The translations under genes and the position numbers were made by a program. Shown one piece after another: positions 8,466-17,532 of a stretch of DNA of 57,298 nucleotides. The stretch's first letter is position 1. Every line of letters starts with the position of its first letter. Origin of the DNA: Acidobacteriota bacterium (GTDB lineage: Bacteria > Acidobacteriota > Vicinamibacteria > Vicinamibacterales > UBA2999); assembly GCA_016192845.1 (NCBI GenBank), contig JACPTI010000025.1, forward strand, positions 1 to 57,298. The letters are read 5' to 3'. The notes beneath the pieces are model-generated. The model had not been told where the DNA came from. It did not search any database and saw nothing but the letters and a program-made list of their open reading frames with translations.

Positions 8466-8551
8466 CCACAACTCCCAACGCCCAACCGATGCCACGCCAC
8501 ACGAGTTCGGGACAGTCTTGGGAGTTGGGGCGTTGGGTGTTGGGAGTTGAC
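8465..8551. repeat. Inverted word array, CAACTCCCAAC family
   Basis: Left words 'CAACTCCCAACGCCCAAC' (8469-8486) and right words 'GTTGGGTGTTGGGAGTT' (8532-8548) are complementary around a unique centre (8487-8525). The left half runs into the 5' end of the glycosyltransferase gene. The same words recur at 17383-17531 and 29896-29985. Confidence 0.9.
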
Positions 8552-8565
8552 GCGGCTGGCGTCGA

Positions 8566-8592
8566 TTGACCTTTCCACGCCGGTTCTATAGC
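8566..8592 (+). promoter_or_regulatory. Candidate promoter for the nuo operon
   Basis: TTGACC (8566-8571) and TATAGC (8587-8592) are 15 bp apart, shorter than the usual 17. They are the best sigma-70-like pair upstream of nuoA and would give a leader of about 125 nt containing the hairpin at 8615-8638. Confidence 0.35.
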
Positions 8593-8614
8593 ATGGGTTG
8601 GTTGAGAAAATCTT

Positions 8615-8638
8615 CACAAGCGCGACAGTGCGCTTGTG
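8615..8638 (+). promoter_or_regulatory. Hairpin in the nuoA leader
   Basis: CACAAGCGC and GCGCTTGTG form a perfect 9-bp stem with a 6-nt loop about 85 nt before nuoA. No T-run follows, so it is not an obvious terminator; mRNA stabilisation or protein binding are possible roles. Confidence 0.5.
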
Positions 8639-8642
8639 TCTG

Positions 8643-8715
8643 CGGCCTTGAGGCCTCCCGCCTCTAAGGCCTGGCGTCTTTCAGACCTGAGGCCTGGGGC
8701 CTGAGGCCTTCAAGG
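8643..8715. repeat. Word array, GGCCTTGAGGCC family
   Basis: Repeated 'GGCCTTGAGGCCT', 'AAGGCCTGG' and 'GAGGCCTGGGGCC' words fill the region just before nuoA. Each word is itself nearly palindromic. The array ends 9 bp before the nuoA start. A related array lies between nuoC and nuoD (10199-10262). Confidence 0.85.
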
Positions 8716-8723
8716 ATCAACGG

Positions 8724-9119
8724 ATGGACGGCTGGCTTGGCGTAGTCATCATGATTGCCCTCGGCGTCGGGTTCGCCGCGGTGATGATTGGCCTCTCGAT
8801 CCTCCTCGGGCCCCGCAATCCGACTCCGGAAAAGCTCGCGCCCTACGAGTGCGGGATGCCCGCCGTGGGCGACGCGCGCGAGCGCCACTCGGTGAAGTTC
8901 TACCTGGTGGCGATGATCTTCCTGCTGTTCGACATCGAGATCGCGTTCCTCTATCCATGGGCGGTCGCGCTTCGCGATCTCGGATGGGCCGGCTTCGTCC
9001 AGCTCGTCACCTTCTTCCTCATCCTGAGCGTCGGCTACATCTACGTGTGGCGCAAGGGCGTCCTCGACTGGGGCCCCGTGGCGCGCGCGCGGCGACAGGT
9101 GGCGCGGAAAGCGGCGTGA
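8724..9119 (+). CDS. nuoA: NADH-quinone oxidoreductase subunit A
   Basis: A 131-residue membrane subunit of complex I, near the quinone site of the proton-pumping arm. Three transmembrane segments are visible, and the family signature '[20 protein letters not shown]' precedes '[20 protein letters not shown]'. First gene of the nuo operon, with ATG at 8724. The stop is 5 bp before nuoB. Confidence 0.96.
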   Translation: MDGWLGVVIMIALGVGFAAVMIGLSILLGPRNPTPEKLAPYECGMPAVGDARERHSVKFYLVAMIFLLFDIEIAFLYPWAVALRDLGWAGFVQLVTFFLILSVGYIYVWRKGVLDWGPVARARRQVARKAA

Positions 9120-9124
9120 CGCCC

Positions 9125-9637
9125 ATGGCCCTGGACGCCCACACGTCCGCCTCCGCTTCGGTCGCGTCGCTGCGCGACGCGACGGATCCGGAGCTTCCGC
9201 TCATCACCACGACGGTGGAAAAGATCGTGCAGTGGGCGCGGCGGTCGGCCATCTGGCCCGCGCAATTCGGGCTGGCGTGCTGCGCGATCGAGATGATGGC
9301 GATGGTGGCCAGCCGCTACGACATCGCGCGCTTCGGCGCCGAGGTCTTCCGCGGCTCACCGCGTCAGTCGGACCTCATGATTGTGGCCGGGCGGCTGTCG
9401 CGCAAGATGGCGCCGGCCATGCGCCGGGTGTACGACCAGATGCCCGAACCGAAGTGGGTGATTTCGATGGGCGCCTGCGCGTCGATCGGCGGCGTCTTCG
9501 ACAACTACGCCATCGTCCAGGGCGTGGATCAGGTCGTCCCGGTCGACGTGTACGTTCCCGGGTGCCCGCCGCGTCCCGAGTCGCTCATCTACGGGATCGT
9601 GCAGCTTCAGCAGAAGATTGCGCGCTCGAGGGCGTAA
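9125..9637 (+). CDS. nuoB: NADH-quinone oxidoreductase subunit B
   Basis: A 170-residue subunit carrying cluster N2, the last iron-sulfur centre before quinone. The ligand cysteines are present: the tandem pair in '[11 protein letters not shown]', one in '[10 protein letters not shown]' and one in 'VPGCPPRPE'. It has about 40 residues of variable N-terminal extension. ATG at 9125 is 5 bp after nuoA, consistent with co-translation. Confidence 0.96.
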   Translation: MALDAHTSASASVASLRDATDPELPLITTTVEKIVQWARRSAIWPAQFGLACCAIEMMAMVASRYDIARFGAEVFRGSPRQSDLMIVAGRLSRKMAPAMRRVYDQMPEPKWVISMGACASIGGVFDNYAIVQGVDQVVPVDVYVPGCPPRPESLIYGIVQLQQKIARSRA

Positions 9638-9651
9638 GCAGTCTACCGGCC

Positions 9652-10197
9652 GTGGATTCGCACGCGATCATCACTGCTCTGACGCCGCTTGTCCCCGGCG
9701 CCGCGTACGAGGCGGGCGCGAGCATCGACTTCGCCACCATCTACGTGCCCGCCGATCGACTCGTCGACACCTGCCTCGCGCTGCGCGACGCGCCGTCGCT
9801 CCGCTTCAATGTGCTGGTGGAGGTGACCGCGGCCGATTACTTCCCGCGCGATCCGCGCTTCGAGATCGTCTACCACCTCGTGTCGATCCCCAACCGCCTG
9901 CGGCTGCGCCTCAAAGTGCGCGCCGGAGAGAAGGGCGCCGTGCCGACCGTCCAGGGCGTCTGGCCGTCGGCGGGATGGCTCGAACGGGAGGTCTGGGACA
10001 TGTTCGGCGTGGTCTTCGACGGGCACCCGGATCTGCGCCGGCTGCTGATGCCCGAGGACTGGGAGGGCCATCCGCAGCGCAAGGACTACCCGGTGCAGAT
10101 CCGCAAGCCCGCCCAGACCTACGAGCCGCTCGAAATCAGCGAGGAGGAGTTCAAGGCCAACATCGAGCGGGATCGGGCGAGGAGAACGGCTCGATGA
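9652..10197 (+). CDS. nuoC: NADH-quinone oxidoreductase subunit C
   Basis: A 181-residue peripheral-arm subunit. The signature 'EREVWDMFGVVFDGHPDLRR' and the ending 'RRLLMPEDWEGHPQRKDYPV' identify it. Start GTG at 9652 follows the nuoB stop by 14 bp; codons upstream of it in this frame overlap nuoB and do not resemble NuoC. nuoC and nuoD are separate genes here, unlike the E. coli fusion. Confidence 0.93.
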   Translation: MDSHAIITALTPLVPGAAYEAGASIDFATIYVPADRLVDTCLALRDAPSLRFNVLVEVTAADYFPRDPRFEIVYHLVSIPNRLRLRLKVRAGEKGAVPTVQGVWPSAGWLEREVWDMFGVVFDGHPDLRRLLMPEDWEGHPQRKDYPVQIRKPAQTYEPLEISEEEFKANIERDRARRTAR

Positions 10198-10198
10198 A

Positions 10199-10262
10199 GG
10201 CTTCAGGCCTTGGGCTTCGGGCTGTGGCCTCAGCCCGAAGCCTACAGCCGGAAGCCGACGGG
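10199..10262. repeat. Inverted word array between nuoC and nuoD
   Basis: Left words 'AGGCTTCAGGCCTTGGGCTT' and right words 'CAGCCCGAAGCCTACAGCC' face each other around 'CTGTGGC'. The array begins right after the nuoC stop codon and ends 8 bp before nuoD, inside an operon. Confidence 0.88.
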
Positions 10263-10269
10263 ATTCATC

Positions 10270-11451
10270 ATGGCTGAGCTCCGCACCGAGACGATGACCG
10301 TCAACATGGGGCCGCAGCACCCCAGCACGCACGGCGTGCTGCGGCTGGTGCTGGAGCTCGACGGCGAAGTCGTCCGCTCGATCCGGCCGACGATCGGCTA
10401 CCTCCACACCGGCATCGAAAAGACCGCCGAGCAGAAGAAGTGGCAGCAGGTGGTGCCGCTCGTCGAGCGGATGGACTACCTGGGCGCGCAGTCGAACAGC
10501 CTCGCCTACGCGCTCAGCGTGGAGAAGCTGCTCGGCCTCGAGATGCCGCAGCGCGTCAAGGACATCCGCGTCGTCATCGCCGAGCTCCAGCGGATCGCCA
10601 GCCATCTCGTCTGGTTGGGCACGCACGCGCTGGAGATCGGCGCCGTCTCGCTGCTGTTCTATGCGTTCCGGGAGCGGGAGCTGCTCATGAACATCAACGA
10701 GCTGATTGCCGGCTTCCGCTTCTTTCCGAGCTACATCCGGATCGGCGGCCTGCGCGAGGACCTGCCGCGCGGGTTCCACGAGGCGGTGAACGCGTTCCTG
10801 GACCGCTTTCCCGGGAAGGTGGACGAGTTCGAGGGGCTGCTCAGCAGGAACGACATCTTCCTGCGCCGCACGCAGGGCGTCGGCGTCATTGCCGCAGACG
10901 GTGCCCTGGCGTGGGGGCTGGTGGGGCCGATTGCACGCGCCTGCGGCGTCGACTACGACGTCCGCAGGTACTTCCCGTACTGCGGCTACGAGACCTACAA
11001 CTTCGAGGTGCCGACCGAGCAGGAAGGCGACGTCTACGCGCGGTACTGCGTGCGGATCCGGGAGATGCGCGAGAGCGTGAAGATCTGCCGCCAGGCGATC
11101 ACGCGGATCACGCCGGCCGGCGCGTGGGCGTGCGACGACCCGCGCGTGGTGCCGCCGCCCAAGGACAAGGTCTACACCGAGATGGAAGCGTTGATTCAGC
11201 ACTTCCTGATCTACTCGCAGGGATTCACCGTGCCCGCCGGCGACGCGTACGTCCCGGTGGAGGGGCCGCGCGGCGAGCACGGCGTCTACGTCGTCTCGGA
11301 CGGGACGAACCGGCCCTGGCGGATCAAGATGCGGGCGCCGTCGCTCTTGGCCATTCAGGCGCTGCCGACGCTCGTCGAGGGCGGGCTGATCGCCGACGTC
11401 GTCGCCGTGATGGGCTCGACGGATGTCGTGATGGGGGACTGCGACCGGTGA
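10270..11451 (+). CDS. nuoD: NADH-quinone oxidoreductase subunit D
   Basis: A 393-residue, 49-kDa-type subunit that forms the quinone pocket with NuoB. Visible motifs are 'MGPQHPSTHGVLRL' near the N-terminus (quinone-site His residues), 'YLHTGIEKTAE', 'QRIASHLVWLGTHALEIGA', and the C-terminal 'ADVVAVMGSTDVVMGDCDR'. ATG at 10270 is preferred over upstream in-frame starts because those codons translate the word array. The stop overlaps the GTG of nuoE. Confidence 0.96.
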   Translation: MAELRTETMTVNMGPQHPSTHGVLRLVLELDGEVVRSIRPTIGYLHTGIEKTAEQKKWQQVVPLVERMDYLGAQSNSLAYALSVEKLLGLEMPQRVKDIRVVIAELQRIASHLVWLGTHALEIGAVSLLFYAFRERELLMNINELIAGFRFFPSYIRIGGLREDLPRGFHEAVNAFLDRFPGKVDEFEGLLSRNDIFLRRTQGVGVIAADGALAWGLVGPIARACGVDYDVRRYFPYCGYETYNFEVPTEQEGDVYARYCVRIREMRESVKICRQAITRITPAGAWACDDPRVVPPPKDKVYTEMEALIQHFLIYSQGFTVPAGDAYVPVEGPRGEHGVYVVSDGTNRPWRIKMRAPSLLAIQALPTLVEGGLIADVVAVMGSTDVVMGDCDR

Positions 11452-12083
11452 GCTTTCATCCCCGGATGGAGTACGCGCCGGCGAAGTTCCACAAGTCGGC
11501 GCGCACGCTGCCGGAGCCGGGCGAGGCGTTCGCCTTCACGCCCGAGAACCAGGCGAAGTTCGACGCGTACGTGACGCGGTATCCGCCCGACCAACGCAAG
11601 TCGGCGATCCTCTACGCGCTCTACCTCGCGCAGGGGCAGCAGGGCTATCTTACCCGCGCGGCCATGCAGCACGTCGCGCAGCAGATCCGCTGCACGCCCG
11701 CCGAGGTCGAGGACGTCGTGTCGTACTACACGATGTTCTTCACGAAGCCGGTCGGCAAGTACGTGCTGAACGTGTGCCGCACGCTGTCGTGCGCGCTCCT
11801 CGGCGCCGAGCGCGTGACCGAGGAGCTCAGCGCCGTGCTCGGCATCAAGCCGGGGGAAACGGATCCCACCGGCACGTTCACGCTGGTCGAGGTGGAGTGC
11901 CTCGGCGCGTGCGATCGGGCGCCGGTCGTCATGATCAACGACACCGACTGGCATGAGCGGCTCGCGCCGGAGCACGTGCGGCGGTTCGTCGAGGATCTCC
12001 GCGCGCGCGGGAAGGCGGCGCTCTCGGGGTGCCACCTGCACAAGGAGCAGGGGGCAGGGGGCGGGGGGCAGGGGGCAAGGTAG
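11448..12083 (+). CDS. nuoE: NADH-quinone oxidoreductase subunit E
   Basis: A thioredoxin-fold subunit holding the [2Fe-2S] cluster N1a, about 211 residues. Four cysteine ligands are present as 'CRTLSC' and 'CLGAC'. The GTG at 11448 overlaps the nuoD stop (GTGA), suggesting coupling; ATG at 11466 is an alternative. The last residues ('EQGAGGGGQGAR') are translated from a G-rich word array at 12045-12081 and are probably not native to the fold. The stop overlaps the nuoF start by one base. Confidence 0.92.
   Translation: MSFHPRMEYAPAKFHKSARTLPEPGEAFAFTPENQAKFDAYVTRYPPDQRKSAILYALYLAQGQQGYLTRAAMQHVAQQIRCTPAEVEDVVSYYTMFFTKPVGKYVLNVCRTLSCALLGAERVTEELSAVLGIKPGETDPTGTFTLVEVECLGACDRAPVVMINDTDWHERLAPEHVRRFVEDLRARGKAALSGCHLHKEQGAGGGGQGAR
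12045..12081 (+). repeat. GGGGGCAGG word array in the 3' end of nuoE
   Basis: Direct copies of 'GGAGCAGGGGGCAGG'-type words encode the glycine-rich C-terminal tail of NuoE. They end at the nuoE TAG / nuoF GTG overlap. Confidence 0.8.
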
Positions 12084-13393
12084 TGGCCTACGAACGGGTT
12101 CTCACCAAGCACGTCAACGAGCCGCACTCCTACACGCTCGACTTCTACCTGACGCAGCAGCGCGGGTACGAGGCGCTCCGCAAGGCGCTGACGCTCGATC
12201 CGAACGACATCATCGAGCAGGTCAAGGCGTCGGGGCTGCGGGGGCGGGGCGGCGCCGGCTTCCCCACCGGACTGAAGTGGCAGTTCGTGCTGAAGGACAC
12301 ACCGAAGCCGAAGTACATCTGCTGCAACGCCGACGAGAGCGAGCCGGGTACGTTCAAGGACCACGTGCTGATGGAGCGCAACCCGCACCTGCTGATCGAG
12401 GGGTGCGCCGTCGCCTGCTACGCCATCGGCGCCAAGGTCGCCTACATCTACATCCGCGGCGAGTTCTACCACGTCCAGCAGGTGCTCGAAGCCGAGATCG
12501 AGAACGCCTACAAGGCGGGGTACCTCGGGAAGAACATCTTCGGCAGCGGCTTCGACTGCGACGTCTACGTGCACCGCGGCGCCGGTGCGTACGAGGCGGG
12601 CGAGGAGACGGCGCTCATCGAGTCGCTCGAGGGCAAGCGCGCGCAGCCGCGCATCAAGCCGCCGTTTCCGGCGGTGGCCGGGCTCTACCAGCGCCCGACG
12701 GCCGTCAACAACGTCGAAACGCTGTGCAATGTCCCGCTCATCGTGCTGTACGGTTCCGAATGGTTTGCCGGCCTCGGGCCGGAGAAGAACGGCGGCCCGA
12801 AGCTGTTCTGCATCAGCGGCCACGTGAAGCAGCCCGGCGTGTACGAGGCATCGATGCACACGACGCTCCGGGAGCTCGTCTTCGACTACGCGGGCGGCAT
12901 GATCGACGACCGCCCGCTCAAGGCGATCATTCCCGGCGGCTCGTCGGTGCCGCTGCTGCTGCCCGATCAGCTCGACACGCCCGCCAGCTTCGATGCAGTC
13001 CAGAAGGCGGGATCGCTGCTCGGATCGGCGGGCCTCATCGTGATGAACGACAGCGTTTGCATGGTCTGGCTGGCGATGAACCTGCTGCACTTCTACCGCC
13101 ACGAGTCGTGCGGCAAGTGCACGCCGTGCCGCGAGGGGACCGACTGGCTGTTCAAGCTCCTCGGCCGGCTCGAGGCGGGTGAAGGACGGCAGAAGGACCT
13201 CGACCTCCTCTACAGGGTGTCGAACAACATCGTCGGCAAGACGCTGTGCGCGTTCGGCGACGCGGCCGCGACGCCGGTGATCTCGACGATGAAGCTGTTC
13301 CGGCAGGAGTACGAGGCGCACGTGCGGGAAGGCCGGTGCCCGCTGCCCGCCCCATGGCGGGCAAGCCGGCCGCTCTTCGCGGGGGCGCATTGA
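12083..13393 (+). CDS. nuoF: NADH-quinone oxidoreductase subunit F
   Basis: A 436-residue NADH-binding subunit with FMN and cluster N3. Motifs are 'GLRGRGGAGFPTGLKW' (NADH/FMN site), 'CNADESEPGTFKDH' (FMN), and 'ESCGKCTPCREGT' with a later Cys in 'KTLCAFGD' (4Fe-4S ligands). GTG at 12083 overlaps the nuoE stop. nuoG would be expected next but is absent: a 62-bp hairpin and a 42-bp repeat block occupy the gap before nuoH. The C-terminal tail after about residue 420 is arginine/proline-rich and may be partly repeat-derived. Confidence 0.95.
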   Translation: MAYERVLTKHVNEPHSYTLDFYLTQQRGYEALRKALTLDPNDIIEQVKASGLRGRGGAGFPTGLKWQFVLKDTPKPKYICCNADESEPGTFKDHVLMERNPHLLIEGCAVACYAIGAKVAYIYIRGEFYHVQQVLEAEIENAYKAGYLGKNIFGSGFDCDVYVHRGAGAYEAGEETALIESLEGKRAQPRIKPPFPAVAGLYQRPTAVNNVETLCNVPLIVLYGSEWFAGLGPEKNGGPKLFCISGHVKQPGVYEASMHTTLRELVFDYAGGMIDDRPLKAIIPGGSSVPLLLPDQLDTPASFDAVQKAGSLLGSAGLIVMNDSVCMVWLAMNLLHFYRHESCGKCTPCREGTDWLFKLLGRLEAGEGRQKDLDLLYRVSNNIVGKTLCAFGDAAATPVISTMKLFRQEYEAHVREGRCPLPAPWRASRPLFAGAH

Positions 13394-13396
13394 GTT

Positions 13397-13458
13397 GGAC
13401 CGCTATACGGCTCCGAACGAGAATTTTGTACCCGCCGTGACAAGCCGTATAGCGGTCC
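13397..13458. repeat. Hairpin element with 16-bp perfect arms
   Basis: GGACCGCTATACGGCT (13397-13412) and AGCCGTATAGCGGTCC (13443-13458) are exact inverted copies around a 30-nt, AT-richer centre. It begins 3 bp after the nuoF stop codon, where nuoG would lie. Its right arm overlaps the 42-bp block by 4 nt, as at 7113-7219. Terminal inverted repeats of a tiny transposon derivative, or a processing hairpin, are both possible. Confidence 0.9.
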
Positions 13459-13496
13459 TAGGCGCGCGAAGCGCGCCAAGCAGATACTGGCCAACC
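13455..13496 (-). repeat. 42-bp dispersed block, copy 2
   Basis: Exact reverse complement of 7178-7219 over 42 bp, 10 bp before the nuoH start codon. It contributes no protein if nuoH starts at 13506. Confidence 0.92.
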
Positions 13497-13505
13497 GAGG
13501 ATTGC

Positions 13506-14531
13506 ATGGATCTGAGACTCCTCGTTCAGCTCGGCATCATCGGCTTCACCTTCTTCATGCTGATCAACGCGTCGGCGCTGCTCGTCTACGCCGAGCGGAA
13601 GGTGATGGGCTTCATGCAGCAGCGGTACGGGCCGTACCGCGTCGGCCCGCACGGCCTGCTCCAGCCGCTCGCCGACATCCTCAAGCTCCTGATGAAGGAG
13701 GAGCTGACGCCCAAGGGCGCCGACCGCTGGCTCTTCACGCTCGCGCCGATCCTCGCGGTCACCGCGGCGTTTGCGGCGTTTGCCACCGTTCCGTGGGGCG
13801 CCGAGACCACGCTCTTCAGCCTGCTCGACGAGCCGGTGAAGCTGGGCGCCGCCGACGTGAACGTCGGCGTGCTGGTGGTGTTCGCCATCACGTCGATGGG
13901 CGTCTATGGCATCGTGCTCGCCGGCTGGTCGTCCAACAGCAAGTACTCGCTGCTCGGCGGCCTCCGCTCCTCGGCGCAGATGATCAGCTACGAGCTGTCG
14001 TACGCGACGGCGCTCTCGGCGGTGATCCTGCTCGCCGGCTCGCTCTCGCTGCGCGAGACCGTCGACGCGCAGGCCGGCTACTGGCTCGGCGTCATCCCGC
14101 GGTGGTACGTCTTCGTGCAGCCGGTCGGCTTCCTCATCTACATGATCGCGGCGATTGCGGAGACCAACCGCGCGCCGTTCGATTTCCCGGAGGCGGAGCA
14201 GGAGCTGGTGGCCGGCTACAACACCGAGTACAGCTCCGTCCGCTTCGCGCTCTTCCCGCAGGCGGAATACATCAACATGACGACGGCGGCCGCGGTCGCC
14301 ACCGATCTGTATCTCGGCGGATGGCATGGGCCGTTCCTGCCGCCGGCGTACGGCTGGGTCTGGTTTCTGCTGAAGGTCGGGGCGATTCTCTTCGCCTACA
14401 TCTGGGTGCGCTGGACGGTGCCGCGCTACCGGTACGACCAGCTGATGCAGTTCGGGTGGAAGTGGCTGTTTCCCGCCTCGGTCATCAATCTGATCGTGAC
14501 GGCGGCGCTGGTGCTGTACTTCAATGCCTGA
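13506..14531 (+). CDS. nuoH: NADH-quinone oxidoreductase subunit H
   Basis: A 341-residue membrane subunit with about eight to nine transmembrane helices, linking the quinone cavity to the proton-pumping arm. Signatures are 'AERKVMGFMQQRYGPYRVGP' near the N-terminus and 'ETNRAPFDFPEAEQELVAGY' in the central loop. ATG at 13506 ('MDLRLLVQL') is chosen although the frame is open to 13395, since the upstream codons lie in the hairpin and 42-bp block. It overlaps nuoJ by 8 bp, so the usual nuoI slot does not exist. Confidence 0.96.
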   Translation: MDLRLLVQLGIIGFTFFMLINASALLVYAERKVMGFMQQRYGPYRVGPHGLLQPLADILKLLMKEELTPKGADRWLFTLAPILAVTAAFAAFATVPWGAETTLFSLLDEPVKLGAADVNVGVLVVFAITSMGVYGIVLAGWSSNSKYSLLGGLRSSAQMISYELSYATALSAVILLAGSLSLRETVDAQAGYWLGVIPRWYVFVQPVGFLIYMIAAIAETNRAPFDFPEAEQELVAGYNTEYSSVRFALFPQAEYINMTTAAAVATDLYLGGWHGPFLPPAYGWVWFLLKVGAILFAYIWVRWTVPRYRYDQLMQFGWKWLFPASVINLIVTAALVLYFNA

Positions 14532-15060
14532 GACGCTCGTCTTCTACTTGCTCTCCGCGATCGCGATCGGCGCCTCCGCGCTCGTCATCGGGCAGCGGAA
14601 CCCCATGTACAGCGTGCTGCTGCTCATCGCCTCGTTCGGCGCGCTCGCGGGGCTCTACATCCAGCTCGACGCGCCGTTCGTGGCGGTGGCGCAGATCATC
14701 ATCTACGCCGGCGCCATCATGGTCCTCTTCCTTTTCGTCGTCATGCTGCTGAACGCGCCGCAGGAGGACGCGGCGGAGTGGGACCGGACGCACCCGCTGC
14801 GGCGGCCGGCCATCGCCCGGTTCGGGAGCCTCCTCGCGCTGCTCCTCGTCGTGGAGCTCGCCTGGGCGCTCCTCAGCGCGAGCGGCATCGACAGGCCCGT
14901 CGGGGAGCAGGCCGGCGCGGCGGCGGTCGGCTCCGTGCGCGCGCTCGGCCGCGTCCTCTTCACCGACTACGTGTTCGCGTTCGAAGCGACCTCCGTACTG
15001 ATTCTCGTGGCGATGGTGGGCGCCGTCGTGCTGGCGCGCCGGGAGGGAGAGGCGCCGTGA
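14524..15060 (+). CDS. nuoJ: NADH-quinone oxidoreductase subunit J
   Basis: A 178-residue membrane subunit with five hydrophobic segments. The ND6-like signature 'AQIIIYAGAIMVLFLFVVML' lies in the third helix and is followed by 'LLNAP'. It overlaps nuoH at its 5' end and nuoK at its 3' end (GTGA), a tightly coupled arrangement. Confidence 0.95.
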   Translation: MPETLVFYLLSAIAIGASALVIGQRNPMYSVLLLIASFGALAGLYIQLDAPFVAVAQIIIYAGAIMVLFLFVVMLLNAPQEDAAEWDRTHPLRRPAIARFGSLLALLLVVELAWALLSASGIDRPVGEQAGAAAVGSVRALGRVLFTDYVFAFEATSVLILVAMVGAVVLARREGEAP

Positions 15061-15359
15061 TCCCGCTCGACCACTACCTCTTCGTGTCGGCCGTGCTGTT
15101 TGCCATCGGCACGGCGGGCATCTTTCTGCGGCGCAACCTGATCACGATCCTGCTGTCGGTCGAGATCATGCTCAACGCCGTCAATCTGAGCTTTGTCGCC
15201 TTCGGCCGCCAGCAGGGCGGCTTCGACGGCCAGATCATCGTGTTCTTCGTCATGACCGTGGCCGCCGCGGAAGCCGCCGTCGGCCTGGCGATCGTGATTG
15301 CCCTGTACCGGCACCGCGAGTCGCTGAATCCGGACGCGTTTACGTCGCTCAGATGGTGA
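15057..15359 (+). CDS. nuoK: NADH-quinone oxidoreductase subunit K
   Basis: A 100-residue, three-helix subunit (ND4L-like). The conserved membrane glutamates are visible in 'LLSVEIMLNAVNL' and 'VAAAEAAVGLAIVIAL'. GTG at 15057 overlaps the nuoJ stop. The length equals the family's usual 100 residues. Confidence 0.95.
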   Translation: MIPLDHYLFVSAVLFAIGTAGIFLRRNLITILLSVEIMLNAVNLSFVAFGRQQGGFDGQIIVFFVMTVAAAEAAVGLAIVIALYRHRESLNPDAFTSLRW

Positions 15360-15363
15360 CCTC

Positions 15364-17373
<2,010 letters not shown>

Positions 17374-17382
17374 GCAGGATGT

Positions 17383-17531
17383 CAACGCCCAACTTCCAAC
17401 GCCCAACTCCCAAACGGGCCACAAAGTCGCGGAGACACAGAGAATTTCTCATTCCTCCGTGTTTCTGTGTCTCCGTGGCCGGTTGGAGTGCTTTGGGAGT
17501 TGGGAGTTGGACCTTGGGAGTTGGGAGCTGA
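17383..17531. repeat. Nested inverted word array between nuoL and nuoM
   Basis: Outer left words 'CAACGCCCAACTTCCAACGC' face outer right words 'TTTGGGAGTTGGGAGTTGG' and 'CTTGGGAGTTGGGAG'. Inside them lies a second, unrelated inverted pair: CGGAGACACAGA (17430-17441) and TCTGTGTCTCCG (17464-17475), flanked by GGCCACAAAG and CGTGGCC. So one repeat type sits inside the centre of another. The whole array lies within the nuo operon and ends at the nuoM start. Confidence 0.92.
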
Positions 17532-17532
17532 C

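Noticed and set aside
13397..13496. A remnant of nuoG in the nuoF-nuoH gap
   Set aside because: The gap is only about 110 bp and consists of the hairpin and the 42-bp block; no NuoG-like codons were found.
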